Assembly: GCA_027604005.1 (NCBI GenBank)
Contig: JADGJT010000016.1
Coordinates: 330 to 64,329 of the forward strand
Direction: 5' to 3'
Length of the DNA stretch: 64,000 nt
DNA from: Dinochytrium kinnereticum
Lineage: Eukaryota > Chytridiomycota > Chytridiomycetes > Chytridiales > Chytridiaceae
The notes beneath the pieces are model-generated. The model saw nothing but the letters and a program-made list of their open reading frames with translations, had not been told where the DNA came from and ran no database searches. Shown here piece after piece: positions 34,705 through 56,430 of this stretch. How positions within the stretch are numbered: the first letter of the stretch is position 1; each line of letters opens with the position of its first letter. The position numbers were made by a program, and so were the translations under genes.

Positions 34705-37700
34705 CTATACCCCATTAACAGCCCCTTCATTTCCATCGCCTTCATCATCCTCTTCCTCTTCGTCACCATCGCTCTCAACCTCCTCACCAAGCGCTCGGAG
34801 CCGTGATTTCATTTGTCGAATAGTAATATCGCTCTCTGCTAAGCAAACCAATAGATCATCTTGCTCTCTTGAAAGAGTAGTATATTTCTCCGTCGTTTCC
34901 GCCAGTCGTAGCTCAAGTGACTTAACGGTAGCGACTAGAGAATTAATCTGCGAGGTCAATGCTAAGGTCTTGGGGCCAATTAGTGAAAACTGCTCACAAT
35001 GGTTACAAGAAACACTCTTACCTCATCCATCCTCCTTGCTTCAGACTCGGTAGCCGCTCTACGACATTCCTCAAGCTCGCGGTTTTGAGTGGCCAAAAGG
35101 TTTTTGTAGGACTCGATTAGTGATTTTTGTTGGGTTTCTTATATTTTCCCTTAAAGTTAGATTGCTTTGAAAATTGCTTATTTCTCTGCTTTACCTTCTT
35201 TCTTCTGATTCGCATTTTTTGGTTTGGGGTTTACGACAGCTCTTACTAACGGGTCTAGGTATCTGGATTAGGCGCTATGCATCGTGCAAGAACGCTAAGG
35301 AGGAAAAAGAAAGATAGGAAAAACAAAATTAAATACCGTAAGTAGATTTCAGCAATTCCACAAATGAGGCATCAAAGTAGACCTCGGGCAATCCTTTAAC
35401 TTCCTTTTCGGAATCCGGCTGAAGTAGCAGAGTGAGAATCTCATCTCTAATAACAACTACGTACCGGAAGAAGGTAGTTTGAAACCTTTTGAAACTGCTT
35501 TGCCTCCCTAAGCCTTTCAATCCTACTCGCAAAGACATCGGCTCCGATACGACTCACAATCAGGGTTTGAAGGCTTGCTCTGAACCTCTTTTAGAATCGG
35601 CTTCGCTTTACCATATCTTACTGTGTAAAGGCGGGCTCCGAATCATCGTTGAACTCGTGGCAGAGGGCCATCAGATATGCGGCAAGACCTTGGACAAGAG
35701 GGTCGACACCAGAGGATTGATTGATTTGTTCAATAAGCTGAAAGGTGTTTGATTAACTCAAAGAGTTGCGCAGAATAGTAGCTTACGAATTGAAGGTTTG
35801 AGCCCTCTGACAAATATTCCCTGACAGCCCTATGAGATCCATAAAGCCATGTAGCTACAAGGCACATAATCCCAAGGCGGATCCGAATGTCAGCCGAATC
35901 TTTATTTGCCGACAGAAGAGCAAACATGACTTTATGGAGCAAAGAGATTGGCTCGTCACCTTGTTTTATAGTTAAACACAAATATTGAACACGAAAAAAA
36001 ATACCGTCATCGTCCATAAATCGAACTCCAAGGGCTAGTTCCTGGCACCGAAGGTTGTCTCTAAGAATGTGCGAAAACATCACTGTCGCAAACCAGACCC
36101 TGTATGGGTCGCGTTTTGAGTATTCCCATTCAAGGATGGAAGAAACAAGCAAAGAGCCTGGCGACTGCGGTTGCTCTATGGAATGCAGGAGGTTAAATCA
36201 TATAAAACTCGTGAGCATTCTTCACCTCCTGATTCCTCATTAGGGTTTTCCGGAGGAGGAGGCGTAAAGGTTGCGGCCAGGGCAAGTTGGTTTTCTGGGT
36301 TATCATGAATCAAAGACTGAAAAAAGGTTAGTATTTGCTTTCAAAAAAGCCTGCTTTACCTGGAAACAAAAAGTAGAAGCAGCTCGAACACCAAAATCCT
36401 CGGTAGGCTTCAAAGCGGACTTAAGGACGGATATTAGAGCAGAAGTTGGTATCTCGCCCGAAGACTTAGGACTCTTGGCGGCGGATGCTACGACATGTTT
36501 TGAAAAGAGCTCTTGGCTTTGGGCATTCCCTCGCATAGCCTCTCCGATGGCATAAAGCGCCTAATAATCTTATCAATTCTAATACCTTATTAGTACACAA
36601 ACCTGGGCTTTGACTTTCGCAGGGACTTTTTCAGACAAACCAATATCAATGATAGGGTTTATAACATGTGCTTGGAAGATAATATTCTACAATAATTAAG
36701 GGATTAATGGGATTAAGTCGAGCTACCTGATTCATGGACGTGTTGGGATTATTGGGTCCAACAAGAATTCTAACTAGCTCCAAAACTAAAACAGCATTTG
36801 CGATCTTCTGGTCCGACCAAATATTCGCAGGATGTGTCAGTGGGATCGTTGGGGACCCCTCACTGTCATCAGTCCTGGATAAAAGAAGAGATGGGATCCT
36901 CTGAATGCAGCTGCTCTCCCGGAAAAGATTCTTCACACAAATTAAGTAAAGTGGACAAAGTCAATGTTGCCTTACCTGATTTGAGACATTATAACGCAAC
37001 AGATTCAATGTTAAGGTAAGGCAATCCTGCACAATGATGCCACCATCTGCCGCACCCTCTCCATGAACGATACCCAGAAGCCTCTCGAACGCATTTTCGA
37101 ACGCAATAATCTTCTGAATTTCCGCATTCGACCGCGTCAATGAGATAAGAAGCAGAAGACCCTCTGATCAAAGTTAGGTTTTTCGAGAACGGAGGCAAGT
37201 TACCATTTCTGATAATTTCCCTCCTGTCGTCCAGAAGATCCATTAGTCTAGGGATGCCAAGGGGATTCGTTAGGATCGAGTCGTGGAGGCGGTCCCCAAG
37301 ATTTTGCAAGAGAGTCGAAAGCAGCTGAACAGCATGGAATCGGACGTAAAAGTCTTGCTCCTCCAGAATATCCAATAGCAAAGCAATATTTGTAGGCGAC
37401 TAAAAATGCTTAGAATGTTAGGAGTCGAGCTCATCTAACCTTGATATAGATCTCAGAAAACATCACTCCTAAATCCCTTGAATCCATGGGTGTTGGGCTT
37501 GTCGGGGAGGCAGCCTTGTTTATCTTTTTAGCCTCAAGTAGGCATAGGCATATCCTACCGGTTTAGAGGGTGAACCCTCCTCATTGGAGCACAAGACCTG
37601 AAGGGTCTCAAGCGTCGGCTTCACAATCTCAACATCATGCCGGTCCTTGGTCAGAACCGATATGAGAACAGGCATCCCCTTCGTTCCGACATCCTGGATG

Positions 37701-37938
37701 AAGAAAAGGATGGACCGTCAATATCGTGACGATCAAGGTTGGCTCTGTGCGGCCAAAGCAATCGCACCAGTCTCCAGTCCCGCGCAAGGCCCTTGAGACC
37801 AAGGACGGCAGCCCTTCGATCCTCCAGCTGAGTTGCATTTGCTACGCGATCGGTGAGCTTGTCTATCGTGTCGTGCGCATTCTGCGGCTGGCCCTTCTCG
37901 CCGCGCAGGGCAGAGTAACTTGAAAACAAAAAGTCCAT
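34705..37938 (-). CDS. USO1: Vesicle tethering factor USO1/p115
   Basis: Many exons on the minus strand. The start MDFLFSSYSALRGEKGQPQN AHDTIDKLTDRVANATQLED RRAAVLGLKGL aligns with human p115 (MNFLRGVM...TIQKLCDRVASSTLLDDRRNAV). The armadillo head has strongly conserved pieces: NPLGIPRLMDLLDDRREIIR N and EIQKIIAFENAFERLLGIV, then DGGIIVQDCLTLTLNLLRYN VSNQNLFRES. The Uso1 head region continues with SLLVSSILEWEYSKRDPYRV WFATVMFSHIL and ASRIERLREAKQF. The C-terminus has only a short coiled coil (SQINSLVATVKSLELRLAET) and a conserved acidic tail (EEVESDGDEEEEDDEGDGNE). It tethers ER-derived COPII vesicles to the Golgi. Yeast Uso1 has a coiled coil of about 1,000 residues; here it is around 150, nearer the animal form. 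Confidence 0.9.
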
Positions 37939-39095
37939 TTGGTTGCACACGATTGGTTGAGCGAGCCTCAAGGACATTGACAGCGACACCTGGGGCATAG
38001 GCGCTGGGACTAGTCGCTGCATCTCTCTGCGAGGGGATTGTCATGGCATCCATGGTTGAGGCATGCGATACCGCGACTCTTTGAGGCTGTGACTCTCTGT
38101 GTGTGTTCTGCTTCATCGAGGTGCTAGATGGCACTTGACACCCTTACCTCATTTTGGATTTTGACTGAGGCCGACGACATACCTCACTGTTCTAAGACCA
38201 ACATACCTCACTGTTCACCAGTTCCAAAAGTTTGCGGTTAGTTTTGAACAAGTCAGTCAGGCATTCGTGAAAAGCCCGCTTCAAGCTTGTTGGATGGGAC
38301 AGAGGAACTGTTTTTCCTTGTTTTTTCATGCCAATGTTCTTTATCTTGGATCAGCCATTCCAAGTCTTCAATTCAATCAGTTGTTGCTCGCATGGTCCTT
38401 CATATTTTAAAGACTGCATGTCTCGGAACTCTCTTTAAAGGACGTTCAAACATACGCTTTCAGTGCCAGCCAGCTATTGTCGGTTGAACTTCTGAACAAG
38501 CTTCGACCTTTGTAATTATATCGAAGCATCTTTGCCGTACCCTTCAGCGTCGATGTGACAAAATAGAAACCGAACGAACGGACCAATTCTATACCAGGAC
38601 CCAACTTAACTATTCGGCGGGCTTTGGCCCACTGATATCGGCAGATATTGAAAATTGTGTTAGGCCATGAGCCTCTCCACATCGCTAATCGGCCGCTTCC
38701 ATTCCAGGTTTCGGCGAGTTGTGTAAAAGGCCAATGTTGTTAGGTGCCATGAAACCACGATCAGTGCTGTCGGTGATAGCACCTCGCAGAGGACATGTTC
38801 AAAGAAACACCCAGCGTCACAGGGTCATGCAGCAGCCGCTCTGAAGATAGAGTAGTGGAGTTGGACGCAGCTATGAGCTGAGCCAACACAGCGTCGCTGG
38901 CCACGCATTCTCGTTGGCAGTGCAGTCCGTGTCTCGTTCGGTCGAATTGTCAGGAAGGTGCCCGTGTCTCTGAGGGAAAGTCGAAAGAGTTGCATCCTGA
39001 CAAGAGACACAAATCAACCTCTGTTGCTAAACCTTCCTCGTACGTCCAGCGCTTAAGAGTCTCACGCACACCCCGCGGCGCTTGCGGTGCTAAGA
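37939..39095. other. Divergent promoter region, USO1 / WSC-S41 gene
   Basis: About 1.16 kb lies between the USO1 start (minus) and the WSC-S41 start (plus). Short frames on both strands (for example minus strand 38446-38682) match nothing I know and lack consistent composition. A near-direct repeat of the words CATACCTCACTGTTC occurs at about 38180-38215. No gene is supported. Confidence 0.5.
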
Positions 39096-42000
39096 ATGAA
39101 GGCTCTCCTTTTCCTCTGCCTGTTGACCTGGGTGGGGGGCGGCCTTTGCAAGGGATCATCATCAAAAAGGCATCCGCCTTCCAATGCTGCCGCCTCGAAG
39201 CTGAACCAGGAGGAGCACCAGAAGGAGGAATCAGAGGCCCATTGGACTGAGCTCGGCTGTTTCATTGATAATGAGGACAGGGTATTAAAGAACAAGCTTG
39301 GAACTGATACGGAGACCGTGGACACCTGTTCAAAGCTGGCGAGAGAGGGAGGATATAGCATGATCGGACTTGAATGGGGCGGGGTGAGTCTATTAGGCCG
39401 CTCTTTTGATCGAGCTAAGCATCTCACTAGGAATGCTGGGCGGATAATGACTTTCAAAACACCACCTCAATCAATGCGGAGCCTTCAGAATGTTCAACCC
39501 CTTGTCAAGCAGATGAAAAGCAAATATGCGGCAATAACTATCGCTTAAGTGTTTATGTCCTGTCAGAGGGTGGAGTTGAATCAAAACCAAAGAAGAAGGA
39601 ATCTAGTTCCCCGAAGGGCGACGACCCTTGTGGGAAGCTCGTAGATAGCCCGTCAAAGGTGTTTGGAGTCGCCGACGCATTTGCTTGCTATAACAGCTTC
39701 TCCTTGTTCCCGGAAGTTCGTAAAGGACAGATTGACACTCTTAAGAACTTTCTGAACTTGTAAGTGGCTATATTCCAGATGGTACTCGTCTGTATCACTA
39801 ATATGACATGTATGAACGCAGTTATGCATTCCTGGACATTACCAAATCGTCGGCAACCCCATACTTCTCGTCAAATATCGACATATTCGAGCAATTGGAT
39901 TTCATCTTGAACGATAATAGCATTACAACAGAGTTCGCTTTCCACTCCAAGATTAGCGCTCTTTTCCGGTCATTAAACGATCCCCACACTACTTATGAAT
40001 CAAGCTGCTTTGCCAACGTCCGATTTTACCAGCCTTGGGCCCTTGCTGCTTCATATAAATCATCCAAGACGCCAGAAATCTACATTTTGGGCATATCGAC
40101 GAAGATAAGTCCTGCATTTGCGGGGGCTGGCGAACTGAAGAAGGAAGTTGAAAAATTCTGGAAGGATTCTGGGTTGGAGCTAGAAAAATACGAAGGCTAC
40201 AAGGTGGTCAAAGTAGACGGAAAGGATGTAATTGTAAGAAAGTTATTGATTTGAGTGAAGGTATTGTTGAGATCCTGACATCACACTATGTTTGTTATTA
40301 GAGCGCTATTCAGGAGAGGGCCGACAAAAATGGCGGCTCAAGAGTACCCGAGACAAGATTCAACCTCCAACTAGTGTCCCAGATATATGCTAAAGGAGGA
40401 TTTGGTGTTAATGACGGGGCTTTCTACATTGTGACTTCACCTGAGTCAAACATGCCGGATTCTATTCAGTACGATTTGGTCTCACCGGATGGGAAAGACT
40501 CTGTCAGCTTGAAGGCACCCTGGGCAGCCTTTGTTATGCCATCCGCTCGTGAAGTCTTTACCGACAGGGAAACTCTCTATCAGAAAGCATGCATAAATTC
40601 TTGGAGTGAGGTGCAGCAGGGCACTCCGCCTCCGCCCCCTGCTGCAGGCGATGTCAATTATGCTCCTCACCGAAAACCATCACAATTCGGTCTTAAGCAT
40701 GTTGTGGAAGGCGAAGTTAAGAAGAAGGACGTTATTGCAGACGAGGAAGCATATCTTTATGATTTAGGTTACGGAGCGACTTCACCGGAGAACCAACTTC
40801 TTTTATCCTCTCTGAAGCTTAGGAGCCGATTGGCAGCCGCAAAATTGAAGGCAAAGGAGAAGGGATCTAATCCTGCTACGAGGCCGAACCTTATCAACCC
40901 TCACGTTGACTGGAAGCACGCCTCGAAGCAGTCAATCAGGCTTCAGTACGCAGCTGCTAAACGGCTGAAGGGCATGATTAAGCCAAACGGTATGCTTCAG
41001 CCATTTGACATCAGAAAGCCAATTGTTTCTGACGACAATATGGCATTTTACATGATTGACGATAGAACCGGAGTTTGGGTAATTATACTTTCTTCCATAG
41101 TGATGTTATTTTCCAGAATATAACAAACTTGTCATTAGTCATTCCCGACTGTTAGCCCTGCCGCGACGGACGATGAAGCCCTTGCAAATTGGATGGCAAC
41201 ATTCGCGTCTGGAATGTCAGCCCTTGAGAAAGCTGGCGCCGAGTTTCTGTTAATTGACGTGTCCAACAACGGCGGCGGTATTGTCTGCGCTGGCGCAGCT
41301 TTTGCTCAGGTACCTTACTTGCTCGTACTGGTTATGATGTAATATTTATTCTTGTTTTTCCGTATTCTAGTATCTTCTTCCCAGCATAAGATTCCTTGCC
41401 TACGACATTCGACTAAGCAAGGCTGCCGAGTCTCTGCTTCTATATGCCTCCGGACACAAGGAGATTGTTTCGAATTCTTCCACCTTTGCCACCTTTGATG
41501 TTCTAAGCTCTCCGGACAGAACACCGTTTCAAGGGCAGGATCTTATTTCGAAGGGACCTTCCTACTCCCGCGGAAGGACTTTGACTCCTTACACTCAGAA
41601 GTTTGAGAATGATTGCACCGAGTACACAACTGGTACATTTAAAAACCTTCCCCAACTTACTAAGGGTTGGACTCCGGATAAGATGGCTATTGTGAGCAAC
41701 GGGTTTTGTGGATCCACATGCTCTAATTTTGTTCGGTAAGTTGTTTTACAAAGTTATCTCATAATTTAGCCTGACGTAACTGTTTTCCCTACGACAGAGT
41801 CCTCCGGGAACAATACAGCATTCGCTCCTTTGTTTACGGAGGTGGTAGTGGACAGGTCTTTCAGCCCACATCTTTCGAAGGCGGGCGCCTCCTCTCCTTC
41901 GACGATCTCCTACTTGACTCGAACGAAATCCTATGGAATGCCTCGATGGACAACGGGACCGTGATACGAGGGCTCCGGATGAATCCATCTGTTGCAAACA

Positions 42001-42707
42001 ACACCAACACCAACGAGGTTCCTCAACTGATCCATCTCTTTAAACGCAAGGACTCGAAGAAAACCAAAAAATCCGATCACACCGATAAGAAGAAGACGGA
42101 AGACCACAAGTCTAAAGAAAAGACAAAAAACTCAAAAAGCCAGAAGAAGACTTCAAAGAAGGACGTCAAAAAGCCCAACGGCGGCAAATCCCACATTGTC
42201 GATTATGCCTTTAACAACGCGAAGATCATCGAAAAGATGGTCCCCATTTTGGACGAGGTTACCAACCAGGCATCTGACGGTCAAGTGGCCCCTCGTAAGG
42301 CTTCCGAATTCTCCGCAAAAGTCCTAGATGCGTCCGTGGAGCTTCCCAGGGAATTCCCAAGACCAATCTCTGGATCCCTAGCATTCTGGGAATGCTATGC
42401 TGTGTTCGGGCCCGTCACCGGCATGCCTTTAGAGTGGGTCCCTGCACCAGCTGAGGAGCTTTTGACCATCTCTGATCCGAACAAGGTGGAGGACATTTGG
42501 AGGTCGGTGGCAACTAGGTTGTACGCTAACGCCTCTGCACCCGCGGGGACGGCGGTCCCTGTTCAACCAGTCGCATTGAAGGAGGTTACGGGTGGTGAGA
42601 CTGCTGATGCGTCGAAGAGAAATGGCGAATCCTCTCTGGCTTCCCCAGCTTGGACCATCACTATTACGGCTGCAGTTGCCTTAACTGCTTTGGGTGTCTT
42701 TTGTTGA
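39096..42707 (+). CDS. Secreted WSC-S41 peptidase-like protein with GPI signal
   Basis: Seven exons. A signal peptide (MKALLFLCLLTWVGGGLC) precedes a WSC-type cysteine domain: WTELGCFIDNEDR, DTCSKLAREGGYSMIGLEWG GECWAD across the first intron, CSTPCQADEKQICGNNYRLS VYVL. The rest is an S41-family (tail-specific protease) fold. Features are LDFILNDNSITTEFAFHSKI SALFRSLNDPHT, a PDZ-like part (YKVVKVDGKDV), LLIDVSNNGGGIVCAGAAFA, and IVSNGFCGSTCSNFVRVLRE carrying the presumed catalytic Ser. A lysine-rich insert of about 50 residues follows (42045-42185). The C-terminus is hydrophobic after a small-residue site (SPAWTITITAAVALTALGVF C), a GPI-anchor signal. It is probably cell-wall or membrane-surface bound. 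Catalytic activity is not established; many fungal members of this group are uncharacterised. Confidence 0.85.
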
Positions 42708-42957
42708 ACGCAAGCTATATACCATGCCTATCATGTCCCACTCTCCTTTTCTTTTATAATTGTTGTTAGCATTTCTTTCGGTTTTTTTTTATACTTATGT
42801 TCTTGTTTATAAAGGTTGGAGTTCGAAATGTGCTCAATAAAGTGGAATATTAGGAAATAGAATGATAACAGCCTTTGTTTATTCAAGCAACATTATAAAC
42901 ATCACACAGAGAGAAAAGGGGCAAACAAAAAATGAATACAGGTATTCTTAAGCAAAA

Positions 42958-52410
<9,453 letters not shown>

Positions 52411-52789
52411 CTCGTCGTTGTCCCTCGCTCCCTCTGTTCTTCCTCAAACGTTCTCGGCTCTCCCTCGTTTCGTGAGCCTGGGTTCCTCGTTGCAGTTTTT
52501 TAATCCCAGACAGAGCACAGACGAGAGCGATTCAGCAGTCTCTCAGTCGTCGTCGTCAGCAGCAAGCAGCGTCCCTGTGCGGGTGGTGTCGCCTATCGGT
52601 CCGATGCAGGAGGTAGAGAATGCCCAAGCTTCGCGCAGTTTGCCTGTGCAGAATGGGAAATGATTTTTTTTTTCTCTCACGGCAGCAAATTCAACAAATA
52701 ATTTTTCTGCTCTGTTTGAGTCGCGAAAAGTGATCGCCCGCCCATACACAACAACACGAATGATTGACGCGACTGCGGACTGCAGATGG

Positions 52790-53000
52790 ATAGATGGAAG
52801 GAAGGAAGGAAGGGAGAAAAGAAGGAAGCAATGAAGGAGGGATGGAGATAGATGGATGGATGGATGGGTGGATGGATGGATGATCGAAGGAAGGAAGGAA
52901 GGAAGGAAGGAAGGAAGGAAGAATGGATGGATGGATGTACGCATGCATGCATGGGTGAATGGGTGAATGCATGCATGGATGGATGTGGGAGCAGTGGCAG
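52790..53000. repeat. GGAT / GGAA tetranucleotide microsatellites
   Basis: Runs of GATG/GGAT around 52850-52882 and 52923-52938 flank a clean GGAA/GAAG run at about 52885-52922. ATGC-containing variants follow up to 52985. Purine bias is strong on the + strand. The block lies 0.4-0.6 kb upstream of PRP8. Confidence 0.9.
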
Positions 53001-53063
53001 CAGCAGCAGTGTGCAGGATGCAGGGGGTTGCATCCTGAGCAGAGGAGAGAAGAGAATGCTGTA

Positions 53064-53170
53064 AACAACATGATTGGCTGGATGGATGGGAATGCAGTAG
53101 ATACCATCATTGGATTGGATGGGAGTGCAGTAGATACCATAATATGTTGGGTTCAAGTGCAGTAGATACC
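53064..53170. repeat. Three ~32-bp tandem units with GCAGTAGATACC core
   Basis: The 12-base core GCAGTAGATACC occurs at 53094, 53127 and 53159, a spacing of 33 and 32 bp. Each copy is preceded by a similar TTGG-GGATGG-type spacer that becomes less alike in the third unit. An inverted core copy (GGTATCTACC) lies at 53257-53266. Confidence 0.85.
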
Positions 53171-53424
53171 GCAGGTTGCTGATAATGACAAATCATCTCC
53201 TGATGATGATTTTCCTTCCAAAAGAATCCTCCGCACAGGTTGGGCAAGGCGATCATGGTATCTACCCTCTGGCTGACTGGCTGGCTGGCTGGCTGTGGGT
53301 CCGCGCGTCAGGAGAGTTTCTTTTTCACTCCATTAATTATTGTTATTTGCTGCTGCTGCTGCTCACCCAACACACACACAGTCCATCCCTCACTCGCTCA
53401 CTGCCTTCAGCTGCTGCACTCACC

Positions 53425-53510
53425 CACTCACCTGCATCCATCCATCCATCCATCCTTCCGTCCTTCATTCCTCCCTCCCTTCACTCCTCCTGTCCTGCCT
53501 TCCTTCCACT
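53425..53510. repeat. CATC / CTTC pyrimidine microsatellite
   Basis: CATC repeats at about 53436-53456 run into CTTCC/CTCC repeats to about 53510, in the 5' leader region of the bZIP gene. The motif is the complement of the GGAT/GGAA repeats at 52790-53000, so the two blocks form a loose inverted pair. Confidence 0.85.
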
Positions 53511-53594
53511 CCGCTGATACCTTGTTTGGGCCTTCCCTTCATCGCAGCCACATCCACTGCAACAGCATCAAATCACCATCAACCCCACATCCCA

Positions 53595-56430
53595 ATGGAT
53601 GACATTGCCTTCCTCCAGGAGGACCTGCTCCTGGCCTCAAACCTGCCGTTCTCTGCACAGGAGGGTCAGCGGAAGAAGCCCTCCGCCGCCTTTGCATCGG
53701 CTGATGAATTTGACTTTTCAGAGTTCCTAAACACACCTTCATCCCCCGTCTCAATTGACTTGGATGCTGCCGATGCCTCCCTTTCCACACAGGCCTCGCC
53801 TGCAGGCTCCAAGGGCTCAAGCTTCAATGGTACGTTCACAAGTGTGTCTCGTTGATACCCCTTCCCCACCCTCAGCCTCTTTTACATGGGTGGTTAAGCA
53901 AGTGTTGTATGTTGGCCTGATGAAGGACAGCGTCTCTCAGAGCCATTGTCAGGCTGTCTCATCCTCTACGTCTTCAGCACCTCTTCATTGTTTGTCTGCC
54001 ACCCAACCCTTGAGAGGTCCCATCAACTGACCTGCTGCTTGCGATATAATTTTTTTTTCAGATGCCGACGACGCCAGCCTCTTCTTCGATACCTCCTCAT
54101 CCAACTTTGGAAGCGACATGTATGAGACCAGCATGCAGACTAGCGCCGCGTCGCAGCCATCGCAAGCATTGGACTCTGCCTACACGGAGCAAGACATTTT
54201 AGCCATCGATCCCGCAATGTGGCTTCAGGCCGCACGAACAGCTCTGGCCTCCAGGGCCTATGCTCAGCAGCAGCTCCAGGGCAGCGCCGGGCAGACCATC
54301 GACCCCTCCATGTTCCTCAGCGCAGAGAGCCTCTCGGAACTGCTCGCCCCGATCCAAATGGCTGTGGCCACTGCCGCTGCTGCCGCCGCCGCTTCGGGTC
54401 AGTTTGAGGACTTGGATTCGCAAATGGTTGAGGATGCCAAGGCTGGAGTTGCCCTTGCAGAGGTCAAGCCCGAACCTGGTGTCGCGGTGGACTCGATGGA
54501 AGCCGTTCACACCACACCTCCGATTGAAGTGCCTACATTCCCTGCGCCGGCCGCTCCGGGTCGTCCGAGGAAAGGGACTTTGACCAAGAAGGCTGCCGCG
54601 CTGGCTATGGCTTCTGCGGATGCGCAGGCAAAAGCGGCAAGTGCAACTGCACAACCGCCAAAGAAAAGATCGCGGACCAAGAAGGAGGAGGACGATGCAG
54701 ATGATCAAGATGAGTTTGAAGGTGACGATCAAGAGTTTTTGGTGCCCTTACCGCACAAGGCCTTGGACCCCGATCTTGCGCGCCAGTATGCTTTGTTGAA
54801 GGATCCATCACTTTCCTCGAAGGAGAGGAGACAACTACGCAACAAGCTGTCCGCAAGGTCCTTCCGAGAGAGGAGAAAGGACTACATTGAAGCCCTTGAG
54901 GGCGAGGTTCGCAAGCTACGAAAAGATCTTGGAGATTCAAACCAAAAACTGGACGCTGCTGAAGCGGAAAAGGCCAAGTTGAATGACATGGTGGCTTCCC
55001 TTTCCGAGCGTCTGAGGCGGCTGGAGGTGTCGGCCGCAAGGTCCAGCACTCTAGCGCCTGCCTCTGACAACAGCATTCCCTCCACTCCCACCGCAACTCC
55101 CACGCAAACTCACCATACCCATCGCCTTCCCCTCTCACCGGAACAGGAGGCACCGTTCTCTCACTTTGGAACGGAGATCGACTCCTCCCCGATTATGTCA
55201 AGGAACGCGTTCGGTTCTCTTGTCAGATCTTCCCGCTTCTCTCCAGCCTCTGCTGCTAACCAAGCCTCGATGCGTCCTTCGAGTTTCTCACCTCTCTCCG
55301 TTCACACCGTCATGCTTCCTGAACCTAACACGTTCCCACACACCGCGACTCAACAACACATGACCTCCGCCCCGACTCCCTCTGCTTTGGATGGCTTCAA
55401 TGCAGCCCCCCGCACTGAGGCTGCTGTTGCGGATCCAGAGATTTTATCAAAGATCTCCAAGCTTTTGGCGTATCTGGAGAAGAGCAGCTCGATCCCCCCG
55501 TCAAAATCCACGGCGTTTGGGTCTCCTAAGTTGGTGGGCGGTCGTGTCCGCACCAGCGACGAGGATGTGACTTCTGAGCAGGCTCCCTCTCCTTCTTCTC
55601 AGCCTGGTCAACCTGCCTCTGTTCTGTTGACAACATCGTCTGGATCACCGCTAGATGATGAAAAGTTTGGCTCGAAGTTTGGACGGTCTCATCAGGATGA
55701 TGCTGATGAGGAGGCCCATCCCCGTGCATCAGAGCGACGGGGGGGAAGGAAACCCCGACTCCCTGAGACGGATTCCTCCACTCGTGCCGCCGTCTCAAGA
55801 AAACCTAAACCATGCACCATTATTGACGCGCCGCTGGCTACCACCCCGCTCCCCGCATCCCAGTCAGTCAGACCCGCCTACCTACTCTCTCCGAAATCCT
55901 CTCCTGCTCAACCGAAAAGGTCGTCTACTAGCTCATCTTCTACCTCTGCCAACACGGCCTGGAAGCTTCTCGAAGTTGCACGCAAAGCGATGAAGAATGG
56001 CGACCTCGGGTGGTTGATCACCGCAGTTATTGATGAGCTATTCCCCGCACCTCCCAACACTTTTGCACCCGTCACTCTCTCCTCTCCCGTGAGTTCACCG
56101 GCCAGACCGCGAACAAGGACAACATCGTCTGATTTGTTCATGGCGTCGTTGTCGCCACGACCTGCTCCTGGGAAGGTTGTGAACGCGATGGATGTTGACT
56201 CTCTGGTCACGAAATGCTTGCTGGCGAGAGGGGTGCCGCTTGAGAAGGTTGATTTGGGGTTGGTGAAGATGGTGTTGATTTGCTTGTTGTCTTCTGCTGG
56301 GAGTTCGAATTCTGCGGGGGGGGCTTTGGCGTTGGCGGTTGCTGCTATGACTTCGAATGGAGCTTGTGGCGTTGAGGGTGGGGTTGCTTGTGCTGTGAGG
56401 ACGCGAGCGGGGCTTGGAGCTCATGCTTGA
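53595..56430 (+). CDS. bZIP transcription factor
   Basis: Two exons (intron about 53830-54060) encode about 865 residues. The N-terminus is acidic and Ser/Phe-rich (MDDIAFLQEDLLLASNLPFS, FDFSEFLN, SLFFDTSSSNFGSDM), like an activation domain. A poly-Ala run and a basic AT-hook-like segment (GRPRKG, KKRSRTKK) follow. At about residue 330 is the bZIP: KERRQLRNKLSARSFRERRK DYIEALEGEVRKLR, with the Asn...Arg pattern NKLSARSFR, then a leucine zipper (LGDSNQKLDAAEAEKAKLND). The remaining 480 residues are Ser/Pro-rich, with two helical parts near the end (AWKLLEVARKAMKNGDLGWL and VTKCLLARGVPLEKVDLGLV KMVLI). The basic region resembles the SARxFRxRRKxYI subgroup of fungal bZIPs. Target genes are unknown. 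Confidence 0.88.

Larger units (their letters stand above)
52411..53594. other. Divergent PRP8/bZIP spacer with microsatellites
   Basis: About 1.2 kb between the PRP8 start (minus) and the bZIP start (plus). It contains purine-rich GGAT/GGAA repeats on the left (52790-53000), a tandem element cluster (53094-53170), a TGGC run (53276-53296) and pyrimidine-rich CATC/CTTC repeats on the right (53425-53510). Open frames here consist of the repeat-encoded Met-Asp-Gly or His-Pro-Ser runs and are not genes. Confidence 0.8.

Noticed and set aside
38446..38682. 78-codon minus-strand frame in the USO1/WSC-S41 spacer
   Set aside because: No family resemblance and no neighbouring exons; the region otherwise looks like promoter DNA.
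52677..53156. His/Pro/Ser-rich minus-strand frames of about 150 codons
   Set aside because: They are translations of GGAT/GGAA microsatellites and have no other content.
54199..55153. Minus-strand frames opposite the bZIP coding exon
   Set aside because: Arg/Pro-rich shadows of the Ser/Ala-rich bZIP protein.
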